64,000 bases of DNA from Bacteroidales bacterium (GTDB taxonomy: Bacteria; Bacteroidota; Bacteroidia; Bacteroidales; UBA932): assembly GCA_017476575.1 (NCBI GenBank), contig JAFUZO010000008.1, forward strand, positions 1 to 64,000, read 5' to 3'. The position numbers and the translations under genes were made by a program. The notes under the pieces were generated by a model that saw nothing but the letters and a program-made list of their open reading frames with translations, did no database searches and was not told the origin of the DNA. Shown here one piece after another: positions 9,513-19,421 of the stretch (the stretch's first letter is position 1; every line of letters starts with the position of its first letter).

Positions 9513-11159
9513 ATGAATAAGTTGGTTATGTGTTTGGTGTCGCCGGCCTGGGTGCTGGCGGCACTTTCCGCATGTACCGGCGACGGGAAGGAAGACCCTG
9601 CAGCCGAACTCCGGATCCAGGTTTCACTGGCCTCGGAGTGGGGGGCGGCGAAGACCTTCTCCGCCTCCGATGCCGTGCAGTTGTACGACCTCACCTCGGG
9701 GGACAAGGATACGCAAAGCCCCCTCCAGGCGGGCGGCACCTCGGCCTATTTCCCGTTCTCGCTGCGGAAGGCTTCCCCGGGCGATGTTCTCGCCGGGGTC
9801 CTTTCTTCCGGTGACGATATGACGGTGACCGGGAAGAAGGCATCCTACCGCCTGGCCCCGCGGCAGACGGGCGCTGCGCCCGAGGTGCCCTGGACCGGGA
9901 ACACCCGCATCCCCGCCTCGTCGTCGGTCGGGACGGATCTCGTCCTTTCACCTCAGGCCGCCTGTGTCCGCGCCCGGGTTCCGCAGGGTGACTACTCCAT
10001 CGTCCAGGCCGTCCTCAAGGCGGTCGACGGGGAGAAGGTCTCCGGCGACGTCACCCTGGACCTGGAGACGGGCGGGTGCACTGCCTCGACGGCCAGTGTG
10101 ACCGTGTCCCTGGCGACGCCGCTGGATTGCAGCCAGGGGGCACAGGAGGTCGATTTCTTCATCGTTCCCGGCACCCTGATGCGGGGCGTGTCGGTGTCCT
10201 GCCTCGCAGTGGACGGACAGGAAGTCTCGTTCGAACTGACGGACAAGATGGACCTCCCGGCCGGTTCGCTGACGGAGGTGGGCGCCGGAGAATCCGCCCG
10301 GAAACTCATCATCGCCGGGGGGACGCGGGTGCGCATCATCTCCGAGGCGGAGGCCCGGCAGGTGGGCGACTACAAGGCCGGCCTGCAATGGGAATGGAAT
10401 GCCGCCACGGCGGCCTCGACCCTGGGGCAGGCTTCCAACCGGATGGACCATATCGACGATGCGAAACTGGTGGACGGCGGGGCCAAACTCCTCATCACCA
10501 GTTCGTACGGCTGGTGCGTGCTGCTGGATGTGGCCTCGAAGTCGGTGGACTTCTGGGCGACCGGCCTGACGAACGCCCACTCGGCGGCCCTCCTGCCGGG
10601 CGGCTACATCGCCGTGGCCTGTTCGGACGGCTTCGTGGCCCTGTACGACCGTTCCCGGAGCAATGTCCAACTCGCCAAGGTCGTCCTGGAGTCGGCCCAC
10701 GGAGTGGTGTGGAACGAGACGAAACAGCGCCTGTATGCGGTCGGCGGCACTTCGCTGATGGTCCTGAAGGTCGGCACCGGCACCCTCGTGGCAGAGCAGA
10801 TCATCTCGACCTCGTCCTATGTCACCGGCTGCCACGACCTCTCCTATGTCGACGAGGGACGGCTCCTCGTCGCCGGCAAGAAGATGGCCTTCTACGATGT
10901 CCAGACGATGAAGTTCACAGCGGTCCACGCCTACGACGGCGTCTCCGGCTTCAAGTCGGCGAACTACAATCCCGAGACCGGCGAACTCTACTACACCTAT
11001 GCCTGGAGCGGGTACAGCGAGGGCGACTACGACTGGTCCAGCCACTGGATCCGGTACACGTCCTCCCTCACCGCCCCGTTCTCCTTGTCGATCGATGCCC
11101 AGGGCCTCATCCGCGTAGAGGACATCAATATGTACAAGGTCCGCGTCTACAACTGGTAG
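9513..11159 (+). CDS. Lipoprotein with fimbrillin-like N-terminus and DUF6528-like beta-propeller C-terminus
   Basis: A 548-residue lipoprotein, lipobox LSAC (Cys21). Residues about 25-255 are a beta-sandwich region resembling fimbrillin-like modules (AKTFSASDAVQLYD). Residues about 262-548 form a propeller-like domain with DHIDDAKLVDGG, NAHSAALLPGG, SAHGVVWNE and HDLSYVDEG segments, as in the DUF6528 family. It is probably a surface-exposed ligand-binding or processing protein closing locus A. The frame is open back to 9486, but the ATG at 9513 gives the proper short signal peptide. A hairpin terminator follows at 11224. Confidence 0.75.
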   Translation: MNKLVMCLVSPAWVLAALSACTGDGKEDPAAELRIQVSLASEWGAAKTFSASDAVQLYDLTSGDKDTQSPLQAGGTSAYFPFSLRKASPGDVLAGVLSSGDDMTVTGKKASYRLAPRQTGAAPEVPWTGNTRIPASSSVGTDLVLSPQAACVRARVPQGDYSIVQAVLKAVDGEKVSGDVTLDLETGGCTASTASVTVSLATPLDCSQGAQEVDFFIVPGTLMRGVSVSCLAVDGQEVSFELTDKMDLPAGSLTEVGAGESARKLIIAGGTRVRIISEAEARQVGDYKAGLQWEWNAATAASTLGQASNRMDHIDDAKLVDGGAKLLITSSYGWCVLLDVASKSVDFWATGLTNAHSAALLPGGYIAVACSDGFVALYDRSRSNVQLAKVVLESAHGVVWNETKQRLYAVGGTSLMVLKVGTGTLVAEQIISTSSYVTGCHDLSYVDEGRLLVAGKKMAFYDVQTMKFTAVHAYDGVSGFKSANYNPETGELYYTYAWSGYSEGDYDWSSHWIRYTSSLTAPFSLSIDAQGLIRVEDINMYKVRVYNW

Positions 11160-11172
11160 GCTCCGCCCCTCG

Positions 11173-11208
11173 TCCCGTCCACGTTTTTCACCGAAATCGT
11201 GGACGGGA
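11173..11208. repeat. Intergenic inverted repeat (11-bp stem)
   Basis: TCCCGTCCACG at 11173-11183 pairs perfectly with CGTGGACGGGA at 11198-11208 around a 14-base loop. The sequence resembles the next hairpin (11224-11259), sharing CCGTCCACG on the left arm and CCGAAATCGTGGA on the right. The two therefore look like tandem copies of one palindromic element. It could aid termination or be an extragenic palindromic repeat. Confidence 0.7.
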
Positions 11209-11223
11209 TGGCTCCAACCCCCG

Positions 11224-11267
11224 TTCCGTCCACGAAATGACCCGAAATCGTGGATGGAATCTTTTTT
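11224..11267 (+). terminator. Rho-independent terminator after locus A
   Basis: A 12-bp stem pairs TTCCGTCCACGA (11224-11235) with TCGTGGATGGAA (11248-11259), with one G-T pair. It is followed immediately by TCTTTTTT (11260-11267). Stem, loop of 12 bases and T-run fit an intrinsic terminator that separates locus A from the sigma gene at 11319. A weak -7-like TATCTTCG at 11270-11277 may be part of the promoter of that sigma gene, but no good -33 element is seen. Confidence 0.75.
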
Positions 11268-11318
11268 CGTATCTTCGCGATAAGTAAATCCATCTTCAAG
11301 TCGTCTGTAAGATGACGC

Positions 11319-11852
11319 ATGAGCAAACGAACGACCACATCGTCTGACCAGTTGTTCCTCCTGGAGGCGCTCTACAAGGAGAACCTTCCCGGCCTGACCT
11401 TCTATGCCCGACGGTTCGTGCCGGAGGAAGTGACGGGAGACATCGTCCAGGACCTGTTCCTGAGGCTCTGGCAGGGCGGACGGACCTTCCTGGACATCCC
11501 CGACGGGCGCAGCCAGCGGACCTATCTCTACCGTGCGGTCCGCAATGCCTGCCGGGACTGGTTGAAGCACCAGGTCGCCGTCTCGAACCATGCCGACGAG
11601 GCCCTCTACCTGTTGAAACTGGACGAACTCCAGGACCAGGAAGACCGGAGCCCGGAGGAATTCGAGCAGCGGCTGCAGCGCATCGGCGAAGAGGTTGAAC
11701 GGCTCCCGGAAAGGTGTCGCGAAATCTTCTGCATGCACTACCGCCAGCAGAAGAAGAGCGCCGAGATCGCCCAGTATTTCGGCATCTCGCAGCGGACCGT
11801 GGAAGCCCAGTTGTACAAGGCGTTGCAACTCTTACGGAAGACCTTGAAATGA
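11319..11852 (+). CDS. ECF RNA polymerase sigma factor (locus B)
   Basis: An extracytoplasmic-function sigma factor of 177 residues. It shows the sigma-2 core (FYARRFVPEEVTGDIVQDLF, residues about 28-48) and a sigma-4 helix-turn-helix near the C-terminus (FGISQRTVEAQLYKALQLL). It would direct RNA polymerase to the susCD operon that follows once released by the FecR protein encoded next. The stop overlaps the next start (ATGATG at 11849-11854), so the sigma and anti-sigma are translationally coupled. Confidence 0.94.
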   Translation: MSKRTTTSSDQLFLLEALYKENLPGLTFYARRFVPEEVTGDIVQDLFLRLWQGGRTFLDIPDGRSQRTYLYRAVRNACRDWLKHQVAVSNHADEALYLLKLDELQDQEDRSPEEFEQRLQRIGEEVERLPERCREIFCMHYRQQKKSAEIAQYFGISQRTVEAQLYKALQLLRKTLK

Positions 11853-12868
11853 TGGAAAGAGAAACGTTCAGCAAAGAGACCCTGTTCATCGCCTATATCG
11901 ACGGCACCCTCGACCGGGAGCAGGCCGGCCAGTTGGAACGGCTGCTGGCGGACGACCCGGCTGCCCGGCGGGAACTGCTTGACATGAAGGATATCGCGGA
12001 CAGCGCCCGGGAGCCCCGGATGACCCCCTGGGAGACCGAACGCCGTTTCGCCGACCTGATGCATGCCATCACCGGCCGGGAGCGGGGCCTCCTGCGCCTC
12101 CGCATCGGACGGCTGGCCCGTTATGCGGCCGTGGCGGCGGTCGCGGCCCTCGCCGGTGTCCTCGGCACGGTGCTCCTGCGCCCGAAGCCGGTGGAAAAGA
12201 TGATGCAGGTGGCGGCCGCCCCCGGCAACATGACGGAGGTGACCCTGCCCGACGGCACCCGCGTCGCCCTCAAGTCCGCCAGCACCCTGTGCTACGACAT
12301 CGCCTCCTTCGGGACCGCCGAGCGCCGCGTGCACCTCGACGGCGAGGCGTACTTCGACGTGACCCGGTCGCCGGAGAAGCCCTTCGTCGTGGAAACCCTC
12401 ATGGAGACCGTCCGTGTCCACGGCACCACGTTCAACCTCCAGGCCTACCGGGGCGACAGCATGAACACCCTCGTCCTCCTGGAAGGGCGGGTGAGCGTGG
12501 ACCTGCTGAACGAGGCCGGCGAGCGCATCCACAGCCTGGCCATCCATCCGGGCGAGAAATGCACCTTCCACCGCGAGAGCGGCGAGATGAACGTGGAGAA
12601 GATCGCCAAGAACGAGGCCGGACAGGCCTGGGACGACAATATCTTCTATTTCCGCGACCAGTCCCTGCGGGAGATCGCGGCGCGCCTGGAGCAGTATTTC
12701 CAGGTCCGCATCGACATCGCCCCCGCCCTGGAGGGCCTGGGCGGCTACTCGGGCGCCTTCTCCCTGGGGCAGGGGTTCGAGGAAATCCTCCGGATGCTGG
12801 ACTACGACGGCTCCTTCACCGTCACCCAGCCGGAGAAAGGCTATTACCTGTTGACTGAAACCCGATGA
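11849..12868 (+). CDS. FecR-family anti-sigma factor (locus B)
   Basis: Inner-membrane regulator of 339 residues. A cytoplasmic sigma-binding N-terminus (1-88; FIAYIDGTLDREQAGQLERL) is followed by one membrane segment (about 91-110) and a periplasmic FecR domain (EVTLPDGTRVALKS, GEAYFDVTRSPEKPF). A C-terminal DUF4974-like region comes last (FYFRDQSLREIAARLEQYF). It overlaps the sigma gene before it and the susC gene after it by ATGA. ATG at 11852 is an equally possible start. The open frame running back to 11714 is only an antisigma-frame shadow of the sigma gene. Confidence 0.93.
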   Translation: MMERETFSKETLFIAYIDGTLDREQAGQLERLLADDPAARRELLDMKDIADSAREPRMTPWETERRFADLMHAITGRERGLLRLRIGRLARYAAVAAVAALAGVLGTVLLRPKPVEKMMQVAAAPGNMTEVTLPDGTRVALKSASTLCYDIASFGTAERRVHLDGEAYFDVTRSPEKPFVVETLMETVRVHGTTFNLQAYRGDSMNTLVLLEGRVSVDLLNEAGERIHSLAIHPGEKCTFHRESGEMNVEKIAKNEAGQAWDDNIFYFRDQSLREIAARLEQYFQVRIDIAPALEGLGGYSGAFSLGQGFEEILRMLDYDGSFTVTQPEKGYYLLTETR

Positions 12869-15800
12869 AACGAATCTTGACTCTTGCCGCCGCCCTGGTC
12901 CTGGCGTGGGCCGCGGCGGCACAGGAAAACCTCCTGGACCGGAAGGTGACCTTGAACGTGCAGGACACCCCGCTGGAGGAGGTCCTGACGGCGGTGATGC
13001 GGCAGACCGACGCGCTCTTCCTGTACCGGAGCGCCGACCTCGGCGCCTCCCGCCGCATCACCCTGGAAGTGAAGGACCAGCCGCTCCGTACCGTGCTGGA
13101 CCGCCTGACCGAGGGTGCCGGTGTGGACTACGTGGTGGACGGCCGCCACATCATCCTGCGGAAACGCGCCCAGCCCGCCGCCACCCCGGAGACGCCCCGG
13201 CGGAACACCCGTATCACCGGCACCGTGCGCGACCGCTCCGGCGAGCCCCTGGTCGGGGCGACCGTCATGGTCCACGGCTCGTCCACCGGCACATCGACCG
13301 ACCTGGACGGAAATTTTACCCTGGAGGCCACCGGCGATGACCTGGTCGATGTCCTCCTGATCGGCTACCGGACCTGGAGCGCCCCCGCCTCGCACCGGAT
13401 GCAGGTCGTCCTCGAAGAGGATGTGACTTTGCTGGACGAGGTGGTCGTCGTAGGCTACGGGACCCAGAAGAAGGTCAACCTGACGGGCTCCGTGGAGGCC
13501 CTCGGCGGCGACAAGATCGAGAACCTGCCGATGCCGTCGCTCTCCCGCGGCCTGCAGGGCCTCATCCCGAGTCTGAACATCGACATGACGGACGGCAAGC
13601 CGATCCGCTCCTCCGAGTACAACGTCCGCGGCACCACCTCCATCGGCGCGGGCGGCGGCAGCACCCTCATCATGATCGACGGTGCCCCCGGCGACCCGGA
13701 CCTGCTGAACCCCGGCGACATCGAGTCGGTCACGGTCCTCAAGGATGCGGCCTCGGCGGCCATCTACGGCGCCCGCGGTCCCTTCGGCGTCGTGCTCATC
13801 ACCACCAAGAACCCTTCCGCCGGCAAGACCTCCGTCTCCTACAGCGGCAACGTCTCCTTCTACACCCAGACCCAGCGGAACGACTACATCTGGGACGGGT
13901 ACACCTGGGCGAAGACCTTCGTCGAGGCCTACTATGCCTACAACGACTACGTGACCAACCCGACCGGCGTCAACAACGCCTTCCCCTTCTCACAGGGCCT
14001 GGAGACCTATCTCGCCGAACTCCAGCGCCGCCATGACGACCCCTCGCTCCCGAAGGTGGACACCGCCCCCGACGGCCGCTATCTCTACTACGGCTCCACC
14101 GACTGGTACGACCTGCTCTACAAGAAGGTCAACCTCGGGACCGAGCATTCCGTCACCGTCTCCGGCAGCGCCAAGAACGTGGGATACTACCTCTCCGGCC
14201 GCTACTACGGGCAGGAGGGCATCTTCAAGTACAACTCCGACGACTTCAACCAGTTCAACCTCCGCGGCAAGGGCTACGTCCAGGTCTTCCCCTGGCTGAA
14301 GGTCTCCGACAACTTCGACTTCTCCCGCCGCCGCTACGTCTATCCCCTCACGTCCATCTACGAGAAGGGCATCTGGCGCAACATCGCCGACCAGGGCTTC
14401 CCGATGGCCGTGATGTTCAATCCCGACGGCTCCCTGACCCGCCACGCCGCCTACACCGTGGGCGACTTCTACACCGGCAACAACAAGTCCGTCTCCACCC
14501 AGTTCAGCCTCCGCAACACGCTGAACCTCAATGCTTCCTTCCTGGATAACACCCTCCGGGCCAACGCCGACTTCACCTACAGTTACCGCAACGCCAAGGA
14601 CAAACGCATCCTCTTCCCGGTCACCTACAGCGACGAGGTCGGCGTGACCACCTCGGAGGGCACCAACAAGTTGAGCCAGGACACCGGCGAGACCAACTAC
14701 CTCGGGACGAACCTCTATGCCGAGTACGAGCGGACCTTCGCCGACGCCCACTATTTCAAGGCGATGGGCGGTTTCAACTACGAGTACCAGAAACTGGAAT
14801 CGCTCTACGTCGAGCGCAACGGCGTCCTGAAACCGGACATCGACGACTTCAACCTCGCGAACGGCGCCAACATCGTCATCACCGGCGGCGGCAACGCCTG
14901 GGCCGTCATGGGCCTGTTCTACCGCCTGAACTACAACTACCGGGAGCGTTACCTCGTCGAGGTCAACGGCCGTTACGACGGCTCGTCCAAGTTCCCGAAG
15001 AACTCCCGCTGGGGCTTCTTCCCCTCGGCTTCCGCAGGCTGGCGGCTTTCCAAGGAGGCCTTCTGGAACGTGGACCCGAAGGCGGTCTCCGAGGTGAAAC
15101 TGCGCCTGAGTTACGGGGAACTCGGCAACGGCCAGGTCCCGCCGTATTCCTATGTCCAGACCATCTCCACCCACCAGTCCACCCGCATCATCGACGGCGC
15201 CCTGCCGCTGTATTCCTACATGCCCTCCCTCATCCCGGAGAGCCTGACCTGGGAACGCTCCCGGACCTTCAACGTGGGCGTGGACCTCGGCTTCCTGGAC
15301 AACCGCCTCACCTTCAACGGCGACCTTTTCCAGCGCAACACGGAGAACATGTACACGACCGGCGTCATCGTCCCATCCGTCCTCGGTACCAGTTCGCCGA
15401 AGGGCAACTATGCCGACCTCCGCACCCGCGGCTTCGAGGCGACCCTCGAATGGAAGGACCGCATCCGCACGGCCGACCCGGTGGATTACAGCATCAAACT
15501 GGTCCTCTCCGACTCCCAGGCCGAGATCACCCGCTACAACAACCCCAACGGCCTGATCGAGAACGTCTACTACAAGGGCGCCAAGGTCGGGGAGATCTGG
15601 GGCTACGAGGTCTGCGGCCTCTTCCAGAGCGAGGAGGAGATCGCCGGCTGGGCCGACCAGTCCTACATGAAGACCTCCCAGGGCCAGAAGACCTGGCTGC
15701 CCGGCGACATGAAGTACGTCGACCGCGACGGCAACGGCAAGATCAATGACGGCAAGAAGACCGTCGACGACCACGGCGACATGCTGGTCATCGGCAACAC

Positions 15801-16344
15801 CACGCCGCGCTACCGGTTCGGCGTCAACCTTTCCGCCTCTTGGAAGGGCTGGTTCATGAACACCTTCTTCCAGGGCGTCGGCCACCGCGACTGGTACCCC
15901 TCGATGGAGTGCAACGCCTTCTGGGGTATGTACAACCGTCCCTACAACATGCTCCCGGAGCATGTCTACGAGAACCATTGGACCGAAGAGAACCGCGACG
16001 CCTACTTCCCGCGGCTGCGGGGCTACCTCGTGACCTCGACCAACGGGGTCCTGCGGGTCCCGAACACCCGCTACCTCCAGAACGCGGCCTACGTGCGCCT
16101 GAAGAACCTCACCTTCGGGTACGACATCCCGCACGAGATGCTCCAGCGCTACGGACTGTCGAAGATGCAGGTCTTCTTCTCCGGGCAGAACCTCTGGACC
16201 TGGTCGCCCATCCACAAGATCACGCGGAACATCGACCCGGAGGTCATCTCAGGCTCCGACACGGAGGTCGCCACGGGCAAGGGCGACGCCAACGCCTACC
16301 CGATGCTCCGCTGTTGTTCCCTCGGTATAACCCTTGGATTCTGA
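12865..16344 (+). CDS. SusC/RagA-family TonB-linked outer-membrane transporter with STN domain (locus B)
   Basis: TonB-dependent importer of 1159 residues. It has a signal peptide (1-19, ending AAAAQ), an STN domain (about 22-96), and a carboxypeptidase-regulatory-like domain (about 113-190, TSTDLDGNFTLEA). The plug contains EVVVVGYGTQKKVNLTGSVE and LKDAASAAIYGARGPFGVVL. A TonB-type beta barrel ends at GITLGF. It begins within the fecR stop codon. The STN domain links transport to the ECF/FecR pair directly upstream. It forms a complex with the SusD protein of 16352. The substrate is not evident. Confidence 0.95.
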   Translation: MKRILTLAAALVLAWAAAAQENLLDRKVTLNVQDTPLEEVLTAVMRQTDALFLYRSADLGASRRITLEVKDQPLRTVLDRLTEGAGVDYVVDGRHIILRKRAQPAATPETPRRNTRITGTVRDRSGEPLVGATVMVHGSSTGTSTDLDGNFTLEATGDDLVDVLLIGYRTWSAPASHRMQVVLEEDVTLLDEVVVVGYGTQKKVNLTGSVEALGGDKIENLPMPSLSRGLQGLIPSLNIDMTDGKPIRSSEYNVRGTTSIGAGGGSTLIMIDGAPGDPDLLNPGDIESVTVLKDAASAAIYGARGPFGVVLITTKNPSAGKTSVSYSGNVSFYTQTQRNDYIWDGYTWAKTFVEAYYAYNDYVTNPTGVNNAFPFSQGLETYLAELQRRHDDPSLPKVDTAPDGRYLYYGSTDWYDLLYKKVNLGTEHSVTVSGSAKNVGYYLSGRYYGQEGIFKYNSDDFNQFNLRGKGYVQVFPWLKVSDNFDFSRRRYVYPLTSIYEKGIWRNIADQGFPMAVMFNPDGSLTRHAAYTVGDFYTGNNKSVSTQFSLRNTLNLNASFLDNTLRANADFTYSYRNAKDKRILFPVTYSDEVGVTTSEGTNKLSQDTGETNYLGTNLYAEYERTFADAHYFKAMGGFNYEYQKLESLYVERNGVLKPDIDDFNLANGANIVITGGGNAWAVMGLFYRLNYNYRERYLVEVNGRYDGSSKFPKNSRWGFFPSASAGWRLSKEAFWNVDPKAVSEVKLRLSYGELGNGQVPPYSYVQTISTHQSTRIIDGALPLYSYMPSLIPESLTWERSRTFNVGVDLGFLDNRLTFNGDLFQRNTENMYTTGVIVPSVLGTSSPKGNYADLRTRGFEATLEWKDRIRTADPVDYSIKLVLSDSQAEITRYNNPNGLIENVYYKGAKVGEIWGYEVCGLFQSEEEIAGWADQSYMKTSQGQKTWLPGDMKYVDRDGNGKINDGKKTVDDHGDMLVIGNTTPRYRFGVNLSASWKGWFMNTFFQGVGHRDWYPSMECNAFWGMYNRPYNMLPEHVYENHWTEENRDAYFPRLRGYLVTSTNGVLRVPNTRYLQNAAYVRLKNLTFGYDIPHEMLQRYGLSKMQVFFSGQNLWTWSPIHKITRNIDPEVISGSDTEVATGKGDANAYPMLRCCSLGITLGF

Positions 16345-16351
16345 TGCGCCT

Positions 16352-18088
16352 ATGAAACGTCTGACCATCCTTGCCGCGGCGCTCCTGGTGACGGCCGCCT
16401 GCGATACCCTCGAACAGAATCCGATGGACAAACTCTTCGAGGACAACGCCTTCCAGACCGAATCCGACCTGGAACTCTATACCAACTCCTTCTACTCCAT
16501 GTTCCCGTCGGCCTACACCATCTTCTACGGCGACCGGATCAGCGACTACATGGCGCCCATCGCCGTGTCGAAGTTCTTCCTCGGGTCCTACACGGCCCAG
16601 GACGGCTCCGGCTGGACATGGGGGAGCCTCCGCAACGTGAACTACTTCCTGGCCCATTACGACCAGCCGTCCATCCCGCTCGAAGCCCGGCAGCATTACG
16701 GCGCCCTGGCGCGCCTGATGCGGGCCGTCTTCTACTTCGACAAGGTGAAGCGCTTCGGCGACGTGCCCTGGTACGATGCCCCGCTCGACTACGACGACCC
16801 GCTCCTGTACAAGCCCCGCGATTCCCGCGAGATGGTCATGCAGAAGGTGCTGGAAGACCTCGACTATGCCTGCACCCACCTCCGCACCCGCGACGGCGGC
16901 CGCCTGTCGGACACGGACGCCTCGGTGGTGGACCGCTACGTGGCCCTGGCCTTCAAGGCGCGCGTGTGCCTGTTCGAAGGCACCTTCCGCAAATACCACG
17001 GCCTGACGGGGTCCCCGTCGGCCGACGAATGGCTCGCCGAGGCCGTCGATGCGGCGCAGCAGGTGATGGACAGCGGCGTCTTCACCCTGGCCCGCGACTA
17101 CGGCAGCCAGTTCGTCTCCCAGGCGGCCGATCCCGACGAGACCATCCTCGCCATCGTCCACAGCGCCGACCTCCAGATCTACCATGCCTCCAACTGGTAC
17201 TGGTGCTCGCCCTCCTACGGCGAATGTCTCGGCCTGACGCACCAGTTCATCGACACCTACCTGTGCAGCGACGGCTCGCGGTTCACCGACCGGCCCGGCT
17301 TCGACGAACTGGAGTTCCCCGACGAAGTGGAGGGACGCGACAGCCGCCTGGCACAGACCATCCGCTGCGGCCTTTACGTGCGCAGCGACGGCAAGGTCTA
17401 CGCCCCGGACTTCGGTGCCTGCACGACCGGCTACCAGGTCCGCAAGTGGGTCGTGGATGACACCTCGATGGATTCCCGGGCCATGTGCACCAGCGCCATC
17501 CCGTACCTGCGGTATGCCGAGGTGCTGCTCGGCTATGCCGAGGCGAAGGCCGAACTCGGGACCTTCACCGCCGACGACTGGACGCGGACCATCGGCGCCC
17601 TGCGCACCCGCGCCGGAATCACCGACGTCTCGATGCCCGCCACGGCCGACCCCTACCTGGTCGAGCACTATTTCCCCGACCTCTCCGACCCGGTCCTCCT
17701 GGAAATCCGCCGCGAGCGGGGCGTGGAACTCGTCGGGGAAGGCCTCCGGTACGACGACATCCGCCGCTGGAAGTGCGGGGAACTGATGACGATGGAGTAC
17801 CAGGGCATCTACGTGCCCTCGCTGGACCTGCCGTTGGACCTCAACGGCGACGGCGTGGACGATGTCGCCTTCGTCCGGAAGAGTTCCTGGCAGGTGAGCA
17901 CCTACCAGGTCCTGGTCGGCTCCAAATACCTGCTCTCCGGCGGGGTCTACGGCCGCCTCATCTACAAGGCCAACACCAACGACACCTATTCCCGGGTGTG
18001 GGAAGACAAGATGTACCTCTACCCGGTCCCTTACGACGAGATCGTCGTCAACACCGACCTGGGCCAGAACCCGGGCTGGGAAATGTAA
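16352..18088 (+). CDS. SusD/RagB-family substrate-binding lipoprotein (locus B)
   Basis: Surface lipoprotein of 578 residues, lipobox TAAC (Cys17), with the DTLEQNPMD start typical of the family. It carries the C-terminal signatures RRERGVELVGEGLRYDDIRR and LYPVPYDEIVVN..LGQNPGW. The start at 16352 lies 7 bases after the susC stop. An earlier in-frame ATG (16334) lies inside susC and is rejected. The 27-base gap to the next lipoprotein gene has no terminator, so transcription should continue. Confidence 0.94.
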   Translation: MKRLTILAAALLVTAACDTLEQNPMDKLFEDNAFQTESDLELYTNSFYSMFPSAYTIFYGDRISDYMAPIAVSKFFLGSYTAQDGSGWTWGSLRNVNYFLAHYDQPSIPLEARQHYGALARLMRAVFYFDKVKRFGDVPWYDAPLDYDDPLLYKPRDSREMVMQKVLEDLDYACTHLRTRDGGRLSDTDASVVDRYVALAFKARVCLFEGTFRKYHGLTGSPSADEWLAEAVDAAQQVMDSGVFTLARDYGSQFVSQAADPDETILAIVHSADLQIYHASNWYWCSPSYGECLGLTHQFIDTYLCSDGSRFTDRPGFDELEFPDEVEGRDSRLAQTIRCGLYVRSDGKVYAPDFGACTTGYQVRKWVVDDTSMDSRAMCTSAIPYLRYAEVLLGYAEAKAELGTFTADDWTRTIGALRTRAGITDVSMPATADPYLVEHYFPDLSDPVLLEIRRERGVELVGEGLRYDDIRRWKCGELMTMEYQGIYVPSLDLPLDLNGDGVDDVAFVRKSSWQVSTYQVLVGSKYLLSGGVYGRLIYKANTNDTYSRVWEDKMYLYPVPYDEIVVNTDLGQNPGWEM

Positions 18089-18115
18089 ACGGAAACACAC
18101 TAAAACACCCTCATC

Positions 18116-19420
18116 ATGAAAAGAATCCAAGTCATCGCGATGCTGCTCGCCCTGGTCCTTCCGGCGGCCGTCATCTCCTGTGGGAAGGACGACAAGGACC
18201 CGTCCAACGGGACGGAGACGCCGGAAAAGCCCGGCAAGACCGACCCGGAGACCCCCGATCCGGGGCAGGGAACCTATATCGATGTGAAGGCCGGAGAAGA
18301 CCTCCAGGCCGCCATCGACGGGGCCGAAGCCGGCATGACCGTCCGCGTCCAGGGCGGCGTCACGTTCACGGGCCGGTTCAAGATGCGCGACGGTGTCGCC
18401 CTGTCCGGCGGCTGGGACGCCGCCTTCACGAAGGCCGACGTGGAGAACAACAAGACCGTCCTCGACGGGGCTTCCGAGGGCCGTACCCTCGACCAGAACA
18501 TGGACTTCGAGCACGAGACCCTGGTCACCGGCTTCGAGATCAAGAACGGCGCCGAGGAGAACGGAGCAGGCGTCTACATCAAGAAGAACGGCATCATCGA
18601 CCACTGCTACATCCATGACAACACCGCGACGAGCGGGGGCGGCGGCATCCGCATCAATGCCGGCGGCATCTGCCGCAACTCCGAGATCTCCAACAACGTG
18701 AGCAACAACAACGGCGGCGGCGCCTACGTCTACGGCCGCATCGAGAACTGCGAGGTGACCTTCAACAAGGCCGACAAGAACTGCGGCGGCGGCCTCCAGG
18801 TCCATGATGCCGGCGAGGTCATCGCCTGCACCATCGCCCGCAACTCCGCCTCCAACGGCGGCGGCATCCGCACCTACGGCAACGGCGCCGTCATCGTGAA
18901 CTGCCTCGTGGCGGCGAACACCAAGTCATCCGTGGGCAAACTCGGCGGTTCGGGCGTCACCCTCAACGGCAACGGGACCCTCGTCAACTGCACCATCGCC
19001 GGCAACCTCTCTTCCGAGGAAGTCGACTCGCAGAACGCCCCGGGCCTGTACTTCGGCAACGCCTCCTCCGACTCCCCGGTGTGCAACTGCGTCATCTGGG
19101 GCAACCAGTACAACGGCGGCGATGCCTCCGGGCGCCAGATCAAGGGCTCCCGCACGGCCATCGAGAACTGCGCGGTCGCAGGCGGCGACATCGTCGACCC
19201 GGCCTGCCTCGAACTTTCCTACACCGAGACCACGACATCGGACGGCGTCGCCCCGCAGTTCGTCAGCCCCGCCAACAACATCTACCGCCTCAAATCGACA
19301 TCCCCGCTGATCGACCGGGGGATAAACGATTTCGCACAGGTCTATCCGACGGACCTGGACGGTGCTGCCCGGAAGTCCGGTGCGTCGGTGGACCTCGGTT
19401 GTTTCGAATACCAGCAATGA
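18116..19420 (+). CDS. Right-handed parallel beta-helix lipoprotein (choice-of-anchor Q type)
   Basis: A 434-residue lipoprotein, lipobox VISC (Cys22), followed by a Pro/Asp/Gly-rich linker. The helix repeats run from about 60 to 400 with short turns such as NGAGVYIKKNGIIDHC, NNNGGGAYVYGRIENC and SNGGGIRTYG. The C-terminal LDGAARKSGASVDLGCFEYQ is the choice-of-anchor Q ending. The fold is shared by polysaccharide lyases and glycan-binding surface proteins. No catalytic set can be named. Related genes lie at 19422, 22691 and 26217. It is the first accessory gene after susD of locus B. Confidence 0.85.
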   Translation: MKRIQVIAMLLALVLPAAVISCGKDDKDPSNGTETPEKPGKTDPETPDPGQGTYIDVKAGEDLQAAIDGAEAGMTVRVQGGVTFTGRFKMRDGVALSGGWDAAFTKADVENNKTVLDGASEGRTLDQNMDFEHETLVTGFEIKNGAEENGAGVYIKKNGIIDHCYIHDNTATSGGGGIRINAGGICRNSEISNNVSNNNGGGAYVYGRIENCEVTFNKADKNCGGGLQVHDAGEVIACTIARNSASNGGGIRTYGNGAVIVNCLVAANTKSSVGKLGGSGVTLNGNGTLVNCTIAGNLSSEEVDSQNAPGLYFGNASSDSPVCNCVIWGNQYNGGDASGRQIKGSRTAIENCAVAGGDIVDPACLELSYTETTTSDGVAPQFVSPANNIYRLKSTSPLIDRGINDFAQVYPTDLDGAARKSGASVDLGCFEYQQ

Positions 19421-19421
19421 T

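Noticed and set aside
9461-9520. A 15-codon peptide frame from an ATG at about 9473, just before the 9513 gene
   Set aside because: Considered as a fourth small companion peptide, but it lacks the FCAS core, acidic tail and usual length.
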